Part shown: positions 35,036 to 44,744 of the stretch, in pieces | Layout of the letters: each line of letters begins with the position of its first letter | Numbering within the stretch: position 1 is the first letter of the stretch | Origin: Candidatus Poribacteria bacterium | GTDB lineage: Bacteria; Poribacteria; WGA-4E; PCPOR2b | Reading direction: 5' to 3' | Length of the DNA: 64,000 bases | Assembly (NCBI GenBank): GCA_022822785.1 | Contig: JAJEAL010000134.1 | Location: forward strand, 170,600-234,599 | Notes under the pieces: generated by a model | The model's input: only the letters and a program-made list of their open reading frames with translations | Told to the model about the DNA's origin: nothing | The model's database searches: none | Program-made: the position numbers and the translations under genes

Positions 35036-38000
35036 CTATCGCAAAATTGCTAGTCGCCCGATTTTTTCGATTTTGCGCCTATCTTTTTCAACGACAATTT
35101 TGTAGAAATAGACACCATTTGCTAAACGTTCACCGTTCTCATCACGCACGTCCCAGTCGGTTTCGTTGTAGCCCCGTCTTGCTGAGGCATCTTCGATTGT
35201 CCGGATGAGCCTACCGCTCACGGTATAGATTTTGATTGTGACTTGGTCTGGCACCTGTGCAAGGTTATAGGTGAAGACCGTATTGGTACGTATGGGGTTC
35301 GGTACATTCAATAGGCGGGTGACGGACACAGGTTCCTCAAGTCGGAAACGATAGATTTGTGATTCGGCTCTATTTCCACTGGCATCTGTCGCGAGAACTT
35401 GGAGCTGGTACTGGTCGTTTGACAGATCAGGTTCAAAGCTAATCCGCGCTTGCGTCGGTTGGGCGACATCGAACTGGAGCTCGTAGCGATCTTCCGGCAG
35501 TGGAAACAGCGGTTGGGTTATTGAACCGAAAGCAAATTGAATCGTCTTTGGGCTAATACCGCCTTCATCAGCGATTGAAATTTCAAATTTTGGTTGTTCA
35601 CGTATAACCGCGCCGGCCGTGAGCACTTCATCGTTAACGCGGATTTCAACGGTTGGTGGCTCAAGATCTGGCTGCTCTACCACAGAGAAGGTAAATTCAC
35701 GGAATCCCTCATTGTCATCAAATGTATTTCCGGTGAGATCGCTTGCTCTGATTCTGAGACGATAGTGACCGATGAACAACGTTGGCTTGTATCGGAGGGA
35801 GACCGATGTAACTTGTTCGCTGTTGATATCCAGGTCCTTAATCCTTTCAAATGCGCTTCCGTTCTTGCTGATCGCTAGACTGACGCTGTCCGGGTCTATC
35901 CCATTTCCATCTGTCAGGAGAAGAGCGATTTGAGGTCGGGGCGGAATGGTGCTATCAGGTTGTGGGGTTTCACCATCCACCCAGAGCTGGATTTTAGGCG
36001 GTTCTCTGTCTGAGCTTTCCATCAGTGCAAAGGTGGATAGCTCCCTCGTTTTGGTAGAAACGATGCCCACAGTTGTCCTACTAAACTTGAACTTATCTCC
36101 AAACTCAAAAGCGGCATTGTCGGCTCCTCTAAGTCCCGAACGCATCGGGGAGGTGACGATCACCTCGATTCCTAGGGGGTCAAGAATCAACAGTTGATCA
36201 ACCTTTCCTACAGCGGGATTTCCGCTCATATCGAGAGCCAACTCGTTCCGCGCATTTCGTAGCTCAAAGTGTTTGCTGTCTCGAAAGAAAATTAGCCAAT
36301 CACTTATATTGGACTGATTCCCTTCATCGGTGATTCGACTGTTCGCCCTAAAGTTGATGTGGGCGAAACCACCGCTGAGTCCGGTGTTTCCTAGCGCGGA
36401 AACTCCAACACTTCCTCCGTTTGGACTGACCTCCGTTTCAAAGGTCAGTACGTCTCCGAAGTCAAAGGTCAGATTTCTGCCTAGCTCGTCCGTTTCCCCA
36501 CGGTGGGGTATCTCTAACTCGATTCCAAGTCCGTCGTTTCTGAGCGGTTGACCGATACGCCCGGTTTGATTCAGTTCTTCGATTTCGGTTTTGCCTTTTC
36601 TCTGAAACAGGACTCGATACCGGTTGGAGTCAAGGAAAAGGATTGCCCATCTCCCTGCCGGTGTGAGGCTTGGATCGAGGCGAATATAAGAGGTCCGTAA
36701 TTTTTGGGCGCTTACATTTTCGGCTTGTGGTGATAGCACGAATCTTTCTGAGACCAAGTTCCCGTTATCATCGTGCAGCACTTCGGACGGTAGGTGTTTC
36801 CAAGCGTTAATACCTGCTTGCCATTGATAGATTGCGAAATTTTCAACTGCTTGCTGCAACGCGGGGTTAAATACCGCCCCTCCGGGCTCTAGTCCCCCAT
36901 CTCTCCCCAAGCGGACGTTCAAAGTGTTCAGATCGAACCGGAACCTGAGTGCCGCCGGTTTGACCAACCGCTCGGAGCCAACATGCAATTCAACTTGATA
37001 TGCGCCATTTCGTGATACCGGTAGGCGGGGAAGCAGTATAAAACGAAGGTCAGGTTGAAATGATATGGGCGGATCGATTGTGTTGACAGAAAGCGTTGTT
37101 GTCAGCTCAGGGACAGCTCCGATTGGGAATACAACGTCAAATACCCGATCCAAACTGAACGCGGTAAGTTCCTTAGTTGCCTGTAGGGTGAATTTGTTGA
37201 CTACAAAAGATCCGGATCCTTTGTTATCAAAGGCGCGTGGTTCATCAAGCCTACCGATAATTCCATCATCGTGGTTGTCGTCGGGATCTTCTGGGTCCGC
37301 AAAGACGTGAATCTGATGAAAGCCTGTGGACAACGGTTTTGCCAAAATTAAAGTCGCTGTTGTTTCTTGAAGGTGTGTCTCCGCCGCCTGCCACGCATCG
37401 GTTCTGACGAAAACGTGCCCGAGAACATCTGCTTCGGGGTCAATTTGATTGTCTCCATCCAAATCTATGTCGCCTTCCGCAAACCAAACTTCGATAGGGA
37501 CATCGATGTTTTGTCCGCCATCATTGACAAGTTTGACAGTAAGCGTGTGGACGTTCTTCTCCTTTGAGAAGGTGTAACGGAGAGGGTCAACCGCTGCAGA
37601 AGCGATGGCGATATTTGCGCCTTCGGGCACCTTGAGTGATTTCTTGTCGCTTTTGACAGTATGATTGGTGCTATCGGTCACCACGATTTGATACTGCACG
37701 GTCTGTCCACCTTTTGGCAGCGGAATTGCGGTTTGCAGCGTGTACCACCGTCCACCCTTCACCGCGGGGCTTGCCGGTGCCGGCTGAGGTATCATCGTTA
37801 CCGTCCGTTCCGTGGATTCTACCGTGTCGCTCCAAACCACTTCTACTGACTTTATTCCTGCTGCGCCTTCATTGTCCACTATCAGGGCGGACAGGTTCAG
37901 TGTGTTGCTGATGTGTGGGTCAATGTCCTCACGGACTTCAAGGATGGTGGGTTGGTATGTCCAGAATTTCACCCCCCCTACTGCTGTCCGGCGCTCGTCG

Positions 38001-41000
38001 AAAGCAGTTAGGCGAACAATCCCCTGTCCGGGAGCAGCATCTGCTGGAATGGGGATACGAATAGCGCCAAACTCGCCCTGCCATACTTGGATTCCAGCCC
38101 TTTGTGTCTGTAAATTGGTGAATGAATTATTGTCCAAGTCGTTTGCAAACAGTGCTACCGCGAACATCGCGCCCGTGCTGAAATCGGTCGTTTTGTGAAA
38201 CTCGACCGCTCCCGTAATTGGCGAAAGTTGATGTTGTCCGACAACATTATGGCGAACAGTTAGCTCTTTGCTCGGATCGACTGCGATTTCGTCCAATTCA
38301 ACCTGAATCGCTAACTCAGGCACGGCGAGGCGCGTTGCTGGGTCGCCGAAAAGGGTGTACTGCATTGCGCCGGGAATCCACAGTTGTGGTGCGGTCATCA
38401 TAAACTGCGTCTTTGCATCGGCGATAATTGCGCCGAGTGTCCCCGGTTTAACGGTGAAGATGGAGGTGAAGAGGTTTTTGTCGAACGCCGCGTTGACCGT
38501 TGCATATGTCAAACGGGTTGCACTTAGGGTGCCGATGGCACCGGCGCTGCCCATCAAAAACTGTTCGCTTAGACTGCGTTCTCCAAATTGTAGCGGCTGA
38601 TCGAATTGTCCATTGAGGCATGTTGTTGTGATAATAAAAGGCAGGTGCGCGTTTTGCAAACTCGCTGCATCCGCGATGCGGAAAATGCCCTCATCCGCCC
38701 AGGTTTGGGTGCCACCGTGTCCCGAATATTCGAGGACGAGGACGCCCTCATCGATTGTTGACAGGATTGCTTGGTTGGTGCGTTCTGGACTTCCGATCCG
38801 TCGCAGGTACACCTTACGGGTATCGTAACCGAGTGGAATATGTTCCTCAATGAGTTGTTCGCGGGTTCGTTCAAATATATCGTCCCCGATGTTATCCGTT
38901 TCGTTATCTGCGACCTGCATCAGTCTGGTTTGCCATAAACCGGGCTGCCGCTTTACTTCATAATCGATAATTTTTTTTATCATCTCATCCAATTCGTGTG
39001 GTAATTGTACTGGGAGTCGTCCGATAAACATATCTGGCAGCGGATCATCGCCACTGACCGTAACAAAACGGTGGTCCATCGCAGTTTCACCACTCGCCGG
39101 TGCCCAACCGTGAAACGTTGGTACATAGATGGGATGAAGGTTATAGTCCCTGTTGAGTGCCTCCCGATATAGCTTAACAATTGCGCCTTTATAATCGTAG
39201 TGTGCATCACCAACCAATAGAACGTATGTGGGTTTGGGAGGACGCCACTGGGTGTAAGTGTAGCGCAAAAACTTCTGGATGGCGAGAGGGCTGAAAATCC
39301 CATGGTTGAATTGATCATATACCTCTTCGATATCAACGACCGTGACAGATAAGCCCTGCGATTTGCGAAAAGCTGCGAGCGGCTGGATGGAATCAATGAA
39401 GTCACTGTGGGAGATAATGATGTAGTCAGCTTGGTTCGTGGGATTACTGATTGTCGGTGGTTTGGCAGGGGTGATGCGATCTACTTGAGCATATTGTCTC
39501 CGCTCAACTGTGCAGTAACTTGCTGGAGATGCCGCGTTATCCTCAAAGGTTAGCTGGAATTTTTCCTTGTTCCGTTCTATCCGACCATTAACAAGCCTTG
39601 CAGCAATACTTCCGCCGCGGATGCGATATACATCGATCTCGGAGTGATGGAAGTTTGTTACGCGGTACTGAACGGGGCCGATACTTTTCGGCTCAGTTTC
39701 TGAGCTAAAGACAAGTATTCCATTGGTTGCCTCAAAGGCGTGCCAGTAATCAATTTCAAACCAATTTAGATAGAAATCGGGGCTGCCTGCGGGTGTGCCG
39801 TTGCGGTCTTCGGCTATAATTCGTAGAACATCGGTGTTTTCCTTATGAGCGAATTGCCACGATTCGATTTTGTGCGTAACTAGGGGCGCGTCTTGCTGCC
39901 GCCATTCAGCGATTTCCCCTAGCTGGGTGCCGTTAAATAGGATACGTGCTTGATGTTGGGCGTTTCTTTCGCGAGATGCCCCTTGAAGCTTAATCCGAAT
40001 CTCGGTATTCTGGACCATTTGTTCCCGTGCTGCATGAGGGAGTTGAATCGGGAAATCCTTCTGGTTGAACCGGCTATCTGCTCCACCTGTCAAGCTTTCC
40101 CAAAAATAGTGATCCGCCAGTTCAGATTTCACATCAACGAGCCGGTCATACTTACGATCTTTTTCAAAGCGTTCAGTTTTCTTGAAAGCAAGTGGGATAA
40201 GTGCATCCGGTATTTTTGGGGCAGCATCTCTCACGCCGACCCCTGAACGACCAGCGCCGTCCCAACTTAGCCAATATACGTTGGTGTCGGTAAACCTGTT
40301 CCCGGTTAGTGCCTCCCCGTAAAATACAATCGAGTCGTCTCGATCGAATCTGTCGTTTGTGTTATGGTCAAAGATATAAAGACCAACCCGCCGCCCACGA
40401 TTTTCGATCTTAAGGGTCGCAAGTTCAATATGTCCCGGATCGGCACCGGCGTGTCTGAGTTCGCTATATGTTATTTTATAAATTCCCCTTCGGTTGATTA
40501 AGATTTTATATCTATTTGGGGTGTGGCTAGTATATTGGACTGCGGGAGCAGCTGCAACGCTTGGGACTGAGTGTCGCCACGCCTTCGCCTGATTGTAATT
40601 CAGCAGTTTTTCCTGAAAGAGGTGCTCAAATGCCTGTGACGATTCTAGGGCAGCAAGTTGTCTTGAAGCGTGGTAGGAGCGGGAGTGGGAATGGACAGAA
40701 TTAAAGTCGATTCGGATTAACAGCTCGTGATAGATTTTGAGCTGCGATCTGGCAGGATTGTACTGAATCGGTTGGATTTGGAGTCGCGCAACCCGTTGTC
40801 CACGGATTAACCCGATTGGTGTGACTTCGACCGGCTTGATTGGCTGCGGCCGGTCCCGTCGATAAAAATCTGTGTCAATGCTGAGCGGCGGTTGATAGTT
40901 CGCAGAGCCTGACGGTTGAACAGGGATAATGCGATCGATGTGGCGGACTTCAAGCCGGGAGTCAATTACGGTAACATGTGGTGAGGCGTCGATAGGAATA

Positions 41001-41374
41001 CCGATCAACCGAGGATAGATAGGCAGGCTAGGGCGTCCCACCTCTGTCGTGAAGGTTGATCCGGTAAAAGAAATTGTTGCGAATGTGCGTCCATTGATTT
41101 CTTGTGAGCTGAATTGTAGCGCCGGTGTCTCAAATTTGATGAGGAGGCTACCTGTCGTTGCTTGGATGACTTGTATCGGGGATTGGGCGGTGATGGCGGT
41201 GGCAGAAAACCAGAAGATTAACAGTATTTGAAATGTGAAACGTGATGCGTGAGACGTGATGGGTAAATTAACCGTTGATGGCGGTCCCAATTTTTGATTG
41301 CCCGTTAACATAGCTGCCGTGCTTTCGGTTGGAGGGCTTATCCCTTGGATTTTACTCAAGAATTTCAATCTCAA
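35036..41374 (-). CDS. Giant C25 (gingipain/PorU-type) peptidase with C-terminal sorting-like domain
   Basis: About 2,100 residues. The first codon could be TTG 41374 (overlapping the upstream gene) or ATG 41311. A signal segment (RFTFQILLIFWFSATAITA) follows. The C25 domain spans about residues 650-1000, with TYVLLVGDAHYDYKG, the catalytic His in VLEYSGHGGTQTW and the catalytic Cys in FIITTTCLNGQ. Several Ig-like and Big-type domains follow. The protein ends in a FlgD-Ig-like domain (LLNVPNPIRTNTVFTYNL, YTVSGRLIRTIED, YFYKIVV) like type IX-sorted proteins and PorU homologues. It probably acts at the cell surface as a sortase or protease. No other type IX genes are in the window. Confidence 0.85.
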   Translation of the reverse strand: MRLKFLSKIQGISPPTESTAAMLTGNQKLGPPSTVNLPITSHASRFTFQILLIFWFSATAITAQSPIQVIQATTGSLLIKFETPALQFSSQEINGRTFATISFTGSTFTTEVGRPSLPIYPRLIGIPIDASPHVTVIDSRLEVRHIDRIIPVQPSGSANYQPPLSIDTDFYRRDRPQPIKPVEVTPIGLIRGQRVARLQIQPIQYNPARSQLKIYHELLIRIDFNSVHSHSRSYHASRQLAALESSQAFEHLFQEKLLNYNQAKAWRHSVPSVAAAPAVQYTSHTPNRYKILINRRGIYKITYSELRHAGADPGHIELATLKIENRGRRVGLYIFDHNTNDRFDRDDSIVFYGEALTGNRFTDTNVYWLSWDGAGRSGVGVRDAAPKIPDALIPLAFKKTERFEKDRKYDRLVDVKSELADHYFWESLTGGADSRFNQKDFPIQLPHAAREQMVQNTEIRIKLQGASRERNAQHQARILFNGTQLGEIAEWRQQDAPLVTHKIESWQFAHKENTDVLRIIAEDRNGTPAGSPDFYLNWFEIDYWHAFEATNGILVFSSETEPKSIGPVQYRVTNFHHSEIDVYRIRGGSIAARLVNGRIERNKEKFQLTFEDNAASPASYCTVERRQYAQVDRITPAKPPTISNPTNQADYIIISHSDFIDSIQPLAAFRKSQGLSVTVVDIEEVYDQFNHGIFSPLAIQKFLRYTYTQWRPPKPTYVLLVGDAHYDYKGAIVKLYREALNRDYNLHPIYVPTFHGWAPASGETAMDHRFVTVSGDDPLPDMFIGRLPVQLPHELDEMIKKIIDYEVKRQPGLWQTRLMQVADNETDNIGDDIFERTREQLIEEHIPLGYDTRKVYLRRIGSPERTNQAILSTIDEGVLVLEYSGHGGTQTWADEGIFRIADAASLQNAHLPFIITTTCLNGQFDQPLQFGERSLSEQFLMGSAGAIGTLSATRLTYATVNAAFDKNLFTSIFTVKPGTLGAIIADAKTQFMMTAPQLWIPGAMQYTLFGDPATRLAVPELAIQVELDEIAVDPSKELTVRHNVVGQHQLSPITGAVEFHKTTDFSTGAMFAVALFANDLDNNSFTNLQTQRAGIQVWQGEFGAIRIPIPADAAPGQGIVRLTAFDERRTAVGGVKFWTYQPTILEVREDIDPHISNTLNLSALIVDNEGAAGIKSVEVVWSDTVESTERTVTMIPQPAPASPAVKGGRWYTLQTAIPLPKGGQTVQYQIVVTDSTNHTVKSDKKSLKVPEGANIAIASAAVDPLRYTFSKEKNVHTLTVKLVNDGGQNIDVPIEVWFAEGDIDLDGDNQIDPEADVLGHVFVRTDAWQAAETHLQETTATLILAKPLSTGFHQIHVFADPEDPDDNHDDGIIGRLDEPRAFDNKGSGSFVVNKFTLQATKELTAFSLDRVFDVVFPIGAVPELTTTLSVNTIDPPISFQPDLRFILLPRLPVSRNGAYQVELHVGSERLVKPAALRFRFDLNTLNVRLGRDGGLEPGGAVFNPALQQAVENFAIYQWQAGINAWKHLPSEVLHDDNGNLVSERFVLSPQAENVSAQKLRTSYIRLDPSLTPAGRWAILFLDSNRYRVLFQRKGKTEIEELNQTGRIGQPLRNDGLGIELEIPHRGETDELGRNLTFDFGDVLTFETEVSPNGGSVGVSALGNTGLSGGFAHINFRANSRITDEGNQSNISDWLIFFRDSKHFELRNARNELALDMSGNPAVGKVDQLLILDPLGIEVIVTSPMRSGLRGADNAAFEFGDKFKFSRTTVGIVSTKTRELSTFALMESSDREPPKIQLWVDGETPQPDSTIPPRPQIALLLTDGNGIDPDSVSLAISKNGSAFERIKDLDINSEQVTSVSLRYKPTLFIGHYRLRIRASDLTGNTFDDNEGFREFTFSVVEQPDLEPPTVEIRVNDEVLTAGAVIREQPKFEISIADEGGISPKTIQFAFGSITQPLFPLPEDRYELQFDVAQPTQARISFEPDLSNDQYQLQVLATDASGNRAESQIYRFRLEEPVSVTRLLNVPNPIRTNTVFTYNLAQVPDQVTIKIYTVSGRLIRTIEDASARRGYNETDWDVRDENGERLANGVYFYKIVVEKDRRKIEKIGRLAILR

Positions 41375-42866
41375 GCTGATTCAGGGTCCGCATCACCCCT
41401 TCGCCGAATTCCAGCATAGAGTTGGACTCCAGCTCGCTGCCGGCGAGTTGGATATGAGTAGCATCTGCTTGAACTTGACCGAGGGTTGGCTCCATGGCTA
41501 CCCACTTACCCACATAGACTTCGGGCCAAAAATGGTAGTAGAAAGCGTCGTGCTGAAAAACGAGGCCCGCGCAAACCCGCGCAGGGATACCAACAGCGCG
41601 TGCCATTGCAATCATAAGGACTGTGTGTTCGGTGCAATCTCCTTCCAGCGATTCTAACGTCTGTAGTGCTGAGCCAAATCCAATCTTCAGATTTTTGTCA
41701 TGAATGCTTTTGTATACCCATCGACACAACTTCTCCGCAGATTTCCAAGCGTTGATTTCCCCATCAAGGACCGCGATAGCTTTTGCGCGGATCGTTGGGT
41801 GTTCCGCTTGGATATACACAGTCGACTTCAGGAATTGCGCGAGCTCCTCGTTGTCCTGTAAATCTTGTATCGGTAGGTTCGGCGTTTCCGCTTGATCAGG
41901 TACAGTAACCTGGATTTCGAGTGTGCCATGGCGTGAATCGTTATCAATTTTCAGTTGTTGGCGGTGGTTAGTCATCACTGCTCTATCGAGCGGGCCTTCG
42001 GTCAACCGCAAACGCGCTTTGAAATGACGTGCATGGGAGCTGGGCCGTCCACCTTGGGCGAAGATTTTTGTGTTCAGGATGACATCCACTTCTCCCGATT
42101 CACCAAGTGCCGTTTGCATATCCGTCTTCGCTAGGACCATTTTTAGCCCTATCAGCCCGATCTCCATCCGATACGTTGTACCGTTGTGGCCCAGCCAGCC
42201 GGTTGTCGTGAATCCCCCCATGATGTCCATGGTGTAATTGATGACGTAGACCGGCTCTATCTTACCATCAACCTCAATCTGATCTTCTCGAAGGACTTTG
42301 ATAGCTGTTTTCACAGGCTTCATGAGGTCTAGATTGAATACATTCAAGGTATGCACATCACCGACCCGGATAGTGCGTTGCAGCAGAAAGTAGCCGATCA
42401 TCTGTTCAAAAATTGTATCAGTTGAAATAGGCATCTGGGTATGAGTCGTTTTCCCTGAAAGCGTTGTTTCTAGACGGGCAATTCCGTCTTTGATATGTGC
42501 TTCAACCTGTTTCTCTGTGCCTGTCTCATTGGAGGTCGTGATAAAGTAGCGGGGGACGAGATCCATACCGACGTAGGAAATTCGCGTTGTGGCGAGTCTT
42601 AATCCGGTGCCGGTGCGCTTGAGGTCCATTACCATATCGGCACGCACTCGAATGGCATCCTCACCCTCATAGCTGGATTTCTCCATATAGATGTGAGCAT
42701 ACCCGATTTTCGTGCCCATTAGTGTGAGATTAAGCCAATCGTCTTGAGGCAACTGCATCATTTTCTCGACTTCCTCCGGATTGATTTCCGCCCACTGTGC
42801 TACGGTGCTTCCAACTGAGACAAAAAGCAAAAAACAGGTGAAAAAGATTTGTCGTTTCATAAACAA
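41352..42866 (-). CDS. Secreted transglutaminase-like protein
   Basis: Protein of 504 residues with a signal peptide (QIFFTCFLLFVSVGSTVA). The N-terminal 300 residues resemble beta-rich regions that often precede transglutaminase cores. The core has the catalytic Cys in LEGDCTEHT (about 410) and His in YYHFWPEVYV (about 444), but the usual Asp position reads WVAMEPTLGQ (Glu, about 458). It may be a protease or crosslinking enzyme, or an inactive binder. Its 3' end overlaps the possible TTG start of the C25 peptidase, so the two are likely co-transcribed. Confidence 0.85.
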   Translation of the reverse strand: MFMKRQIFFTCFLLFVSVGSTVAQWAEINPEEVEKMMQLPQDDWLNLTLMGTKIGYAHIYMEKSSYEGEDAIRVRADMVMDLKRTGTGLRLATTRISYVGMDLVPRYFITTSNETGTEKQVEAHIKDGIARLETTLSGKTTHTQMPISTDTIFEQMIGYFLLQRTIRVGDVHTLNVFNLDLMKPVKTAIKVLREDQIEVDGKIEPVYVINYTMDIMGGFTTTGWLGHNGTTYRMEIGLIGLKMVLAKTDMQTALGESGEVDVILNTKIFAQGGRPSSHARHFKARLRLTEGPLDRAVMTNHRQQLKIDNDSRHGTLEIQVTVPDQAETPNLPIQDLQDNEELAQFLKSTVYIQAEHPTIRAKAIAVLDGEINAWKSAEKLCRWVYKSIHDKNLKIGFGSALQTLESLEGDCTEHTVLMIAMARAVGIPARVCAGLVFQHDAFYYHFWPEVYVGKWVAMEPTLGQVQADATHIQLAGSELESNSMLEFGEGVMRTLNQLEIEILE

Positions 42867-42914
42867 CTATTTTCTCCAATTCATCAGATGTTATTGCTCT
42901 TTCTCCTTTCCGTT

Positions 42915-42943
42915 ATGATAGCATAGGTTGAGGTGATAAGCAA
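42915..42943 (-). promoter_or_regulatory. Possible promoter of the transglutaminase-C25 pair
   Basis: Minus strand TTGCTT (42938-42943), 17-base spacer, TATCAT (42915-42920), about 50 bases upstream of the transglutaminase ATG. Confidence 0.4.
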
Positions 42944-43040
42944 TCGAAAACCGTCGGCTAGATAACCGCCCGAAGGCTTGTTAACCGATATGTATTTATG
43001 GTGTTTAGTGGGGCTCCCGACGGTTTCTCATATACACCGC

Positions 43041-43070
43041 TTGACACCAATCATCCAAAAATGGTATCAT
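43041..43070 (+). promoter_or_regulatory. Probable sigma-70 promoter of the sugar isomerase operon
   Basis: TTGACA (43041-43046), 18-base spacer, TATCAT (43065-43070), about 60 bases before the ATG at 43132. Confidence 0.55.
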
Positions 43071-43131
43071 TTTGCCAAAATTTCAAAAGTAATTCCTTCC
43101 TATTACGAATTTATTTGTACAGGAGCAAAAC

Positions 43132-43896
43132 ATGAAAGTTGGCATCCGGGATAGTATGTTGGGTTTGCCCTTTGAAGAGGTATTCGGCAAAGCGAAAGAG
43201 ATTGGTTTTGACGGGGTAGAGGTATGTATCGGCACCAATTACCGTGAACACCCGCTTTGGAGCGAATCCGGTGTAGATCAGATCCGGGCGGTATCAGAAG
43301 AGGTTGATATTGAAACACCGGCGCTTTCGCCCGGTGGTTTCACTGCGTATACATTTGCCCATCCGGACGATGCGACGCGGGATGAAGGGATTGCAATGTT
43401 GCAACACCTTTCCGCGGTTTGTCCGAAGCTAGGGGCGAAGGTCATCCTTGTGCCATTTTTTGGCAATGGCAAAATTGAACCAGAGCATATAATGTTGCCG
43501 CGTTTTATTGATGGGATAAAGGCTGCCGCGGCGACAGCGGCGCAGCATGATGTTTGTCTTGCCTTGGAATCGACGTTAAGCGCTGATGAGCACCAACAGA
43601 TTCTTGATCAGGTTGATTCCTCGGCGGTTGGCGTATATTACGATATGGGGAATGCTACAGGGCTTGGATATGATGCTGCCACAGAGATTCGTCAGCTTGG
43701 AAAAGCGATTGCACAGATGCACATCAAAGACACCGGGCGGAACCACGCCGGCGAGGGTGAAGTTGATTTCCCCGCGGTTATCGAAGCCACCCACGCAATT
43801 GGTTATGACGGTTGGTATGTCCTTGAAACACCGTCAGACGACGATCCGATAGCTGCTGCAGCGAAGAACCTGAATTTTGTCCGGGAAAACTACTAG
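43132..43896 (+). CDS. Sugar phosphate isomerase/epimerase (TIM barrel)
   Basis: Xylose-isomerase-like/AP endonuclease 2 superfamily TIM barrel, 254 residues. KVGIRDSMLGLPFEEVFGKA begins it. The metal-ligand Glu is in LALESTLSADEHQ; YDMGNATGLGYD, AQMHIKDTGR and HAGEGEVDFPAVI supply further ligands. These enzymes isomerise or epimerise keto-sugars or inositols. ACAGGAGCAAAAC precedes the ATG. The exact substrate is unknown. Confidence 0.85.
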   Translation: MKVGIRDSMLGLPFEEVFGKAKEIGFDGVEVCIGTNYREHPLWSESGVDQIRAVSEEVDIETPALSPGGFTAYTFAHPDDATRDEGIAMLQHLSAVCPKLGAKVILVPFFGNGKIEPEHIMLPRFIDGIKAAAATAAQHDVCLALESTLSADEHQQILDQVDSSAVGVYYDMGNATGLGYDAATEIRQLGKAIAQMHIKDTGRNHAGEGEVDFPAVIEATHAIGYDGWYVLETPSDDDPIAAAAKNLNFVRENY

Positions 43897-43919
43897 GATG
43901 TCCAAACGATGGGAGAGAT

Positions 43920-44744
43920 ATGCGTGTGAGTGGTGCAAAGCTCATCGACCCACAGCTGGAAGCCCAGCAACTGTTAAGAATGCCGACGCCCGCGGCTGAG
44001 GCCCTCTTTCAAGGGTACACAATAGACCAGCAACTGGAAGTCATCTCATCTACTCGAGACGCGAAGGTGCGCGAGGAGTTGTATTATCTGGTCCCGGATT
44101 GTACCGAGTTAATCCAGATGAGCCCAATGGAAGATGTGTTGCAAATCTTGCATACAAGGCTTGGGACCGGGGCAGCGTCTGCGTTGTTGCCGTGTCTGTC
44201 AGCCGATCAGTTTGAAGAAATGATGGATTTCGTTTTATGGCGTAACGGTACGCTTGATGAAAAAACGCTTGACCTTTGGCTTTTTGAATTGTCGGAATGC
44301 GAGATTGATGAACTTGGGGACCTGCTTGCCCAGATTGATGTGGGTATCCTCGGTAGCTTGCTCCGTGGACGCGTTGAGATGGACGAAGAATTCAAAGCGC
44401 TGTTTATTGAGGAGGGATTGGTCGATCCATCGACGGCGGGCATTGCCTACGCAGATGAGCGGGCACGGGCAATCATGGATGCAATTTGGGGAGCGGACGC
44501 CGATCTATTCATTCGTGTGTTATATGAGCTTTTTGGGCTAGATCGGGAGGATGAGCTAGGCGAAGAGCTGTGGGGATCTCTTGACCGTGCGAAAGGGGAA
44601 CAGGAAGAACGGGTCCGGGAACGCGATAAAGCTGCGGGTATCGACATCACCGAGTCGGAAATTCTCGAAAAAGTAGACCTCGATCAACTTGATTTGAAGG
44701 ACAAGGAGAGGTCTGACGTTGACGAGGAATCAGAGGATGTTTGA
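43920..44744 (+). CDS. DUF6178-like protein, N-terminal part
   Basis: Acidic helical protein of 274 residues, no signal or TM. EALFQGYTIDQQLEVISST, YYLVPDCTELIQMSPMEDVL and CLSADQFEEMMDFVLWRNGT recall the repeated helical modules of DUF6178 proteins, though this is a low-certainty recognition. The C-terminal 60 residues are highly charged and Asp/Glu-rich, like a linker. It overlaps the next gene by a few bases; together the pair has the length of one DUF6178 protein. GGGAGAGAT precedes the start. No function is assigned. Confidence 0.5.
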   Translation: MRVSGAKLIDPQLEAQQLLRMPTPAAEALFQGYTIDQQLEVISSTRDAKVREELYYLVPDCTELIQMSPMEDVLQILHTRLGTGAASALLPCLSADQFEEMMDFVLWRNGTLDEKTLDLWLFELSECEIDELGDLLAQIDVGILGSLLRGRVEMDEEFKALFIEEGLVDPSTAGIAYADERARAIMDAIWGADADLFIRVLYELFGLDREDELGEELWGSLDRAKGEQEERVRERDKAAGIDITESEILEKVDLDQLDLKDKERSDVDEESEDV

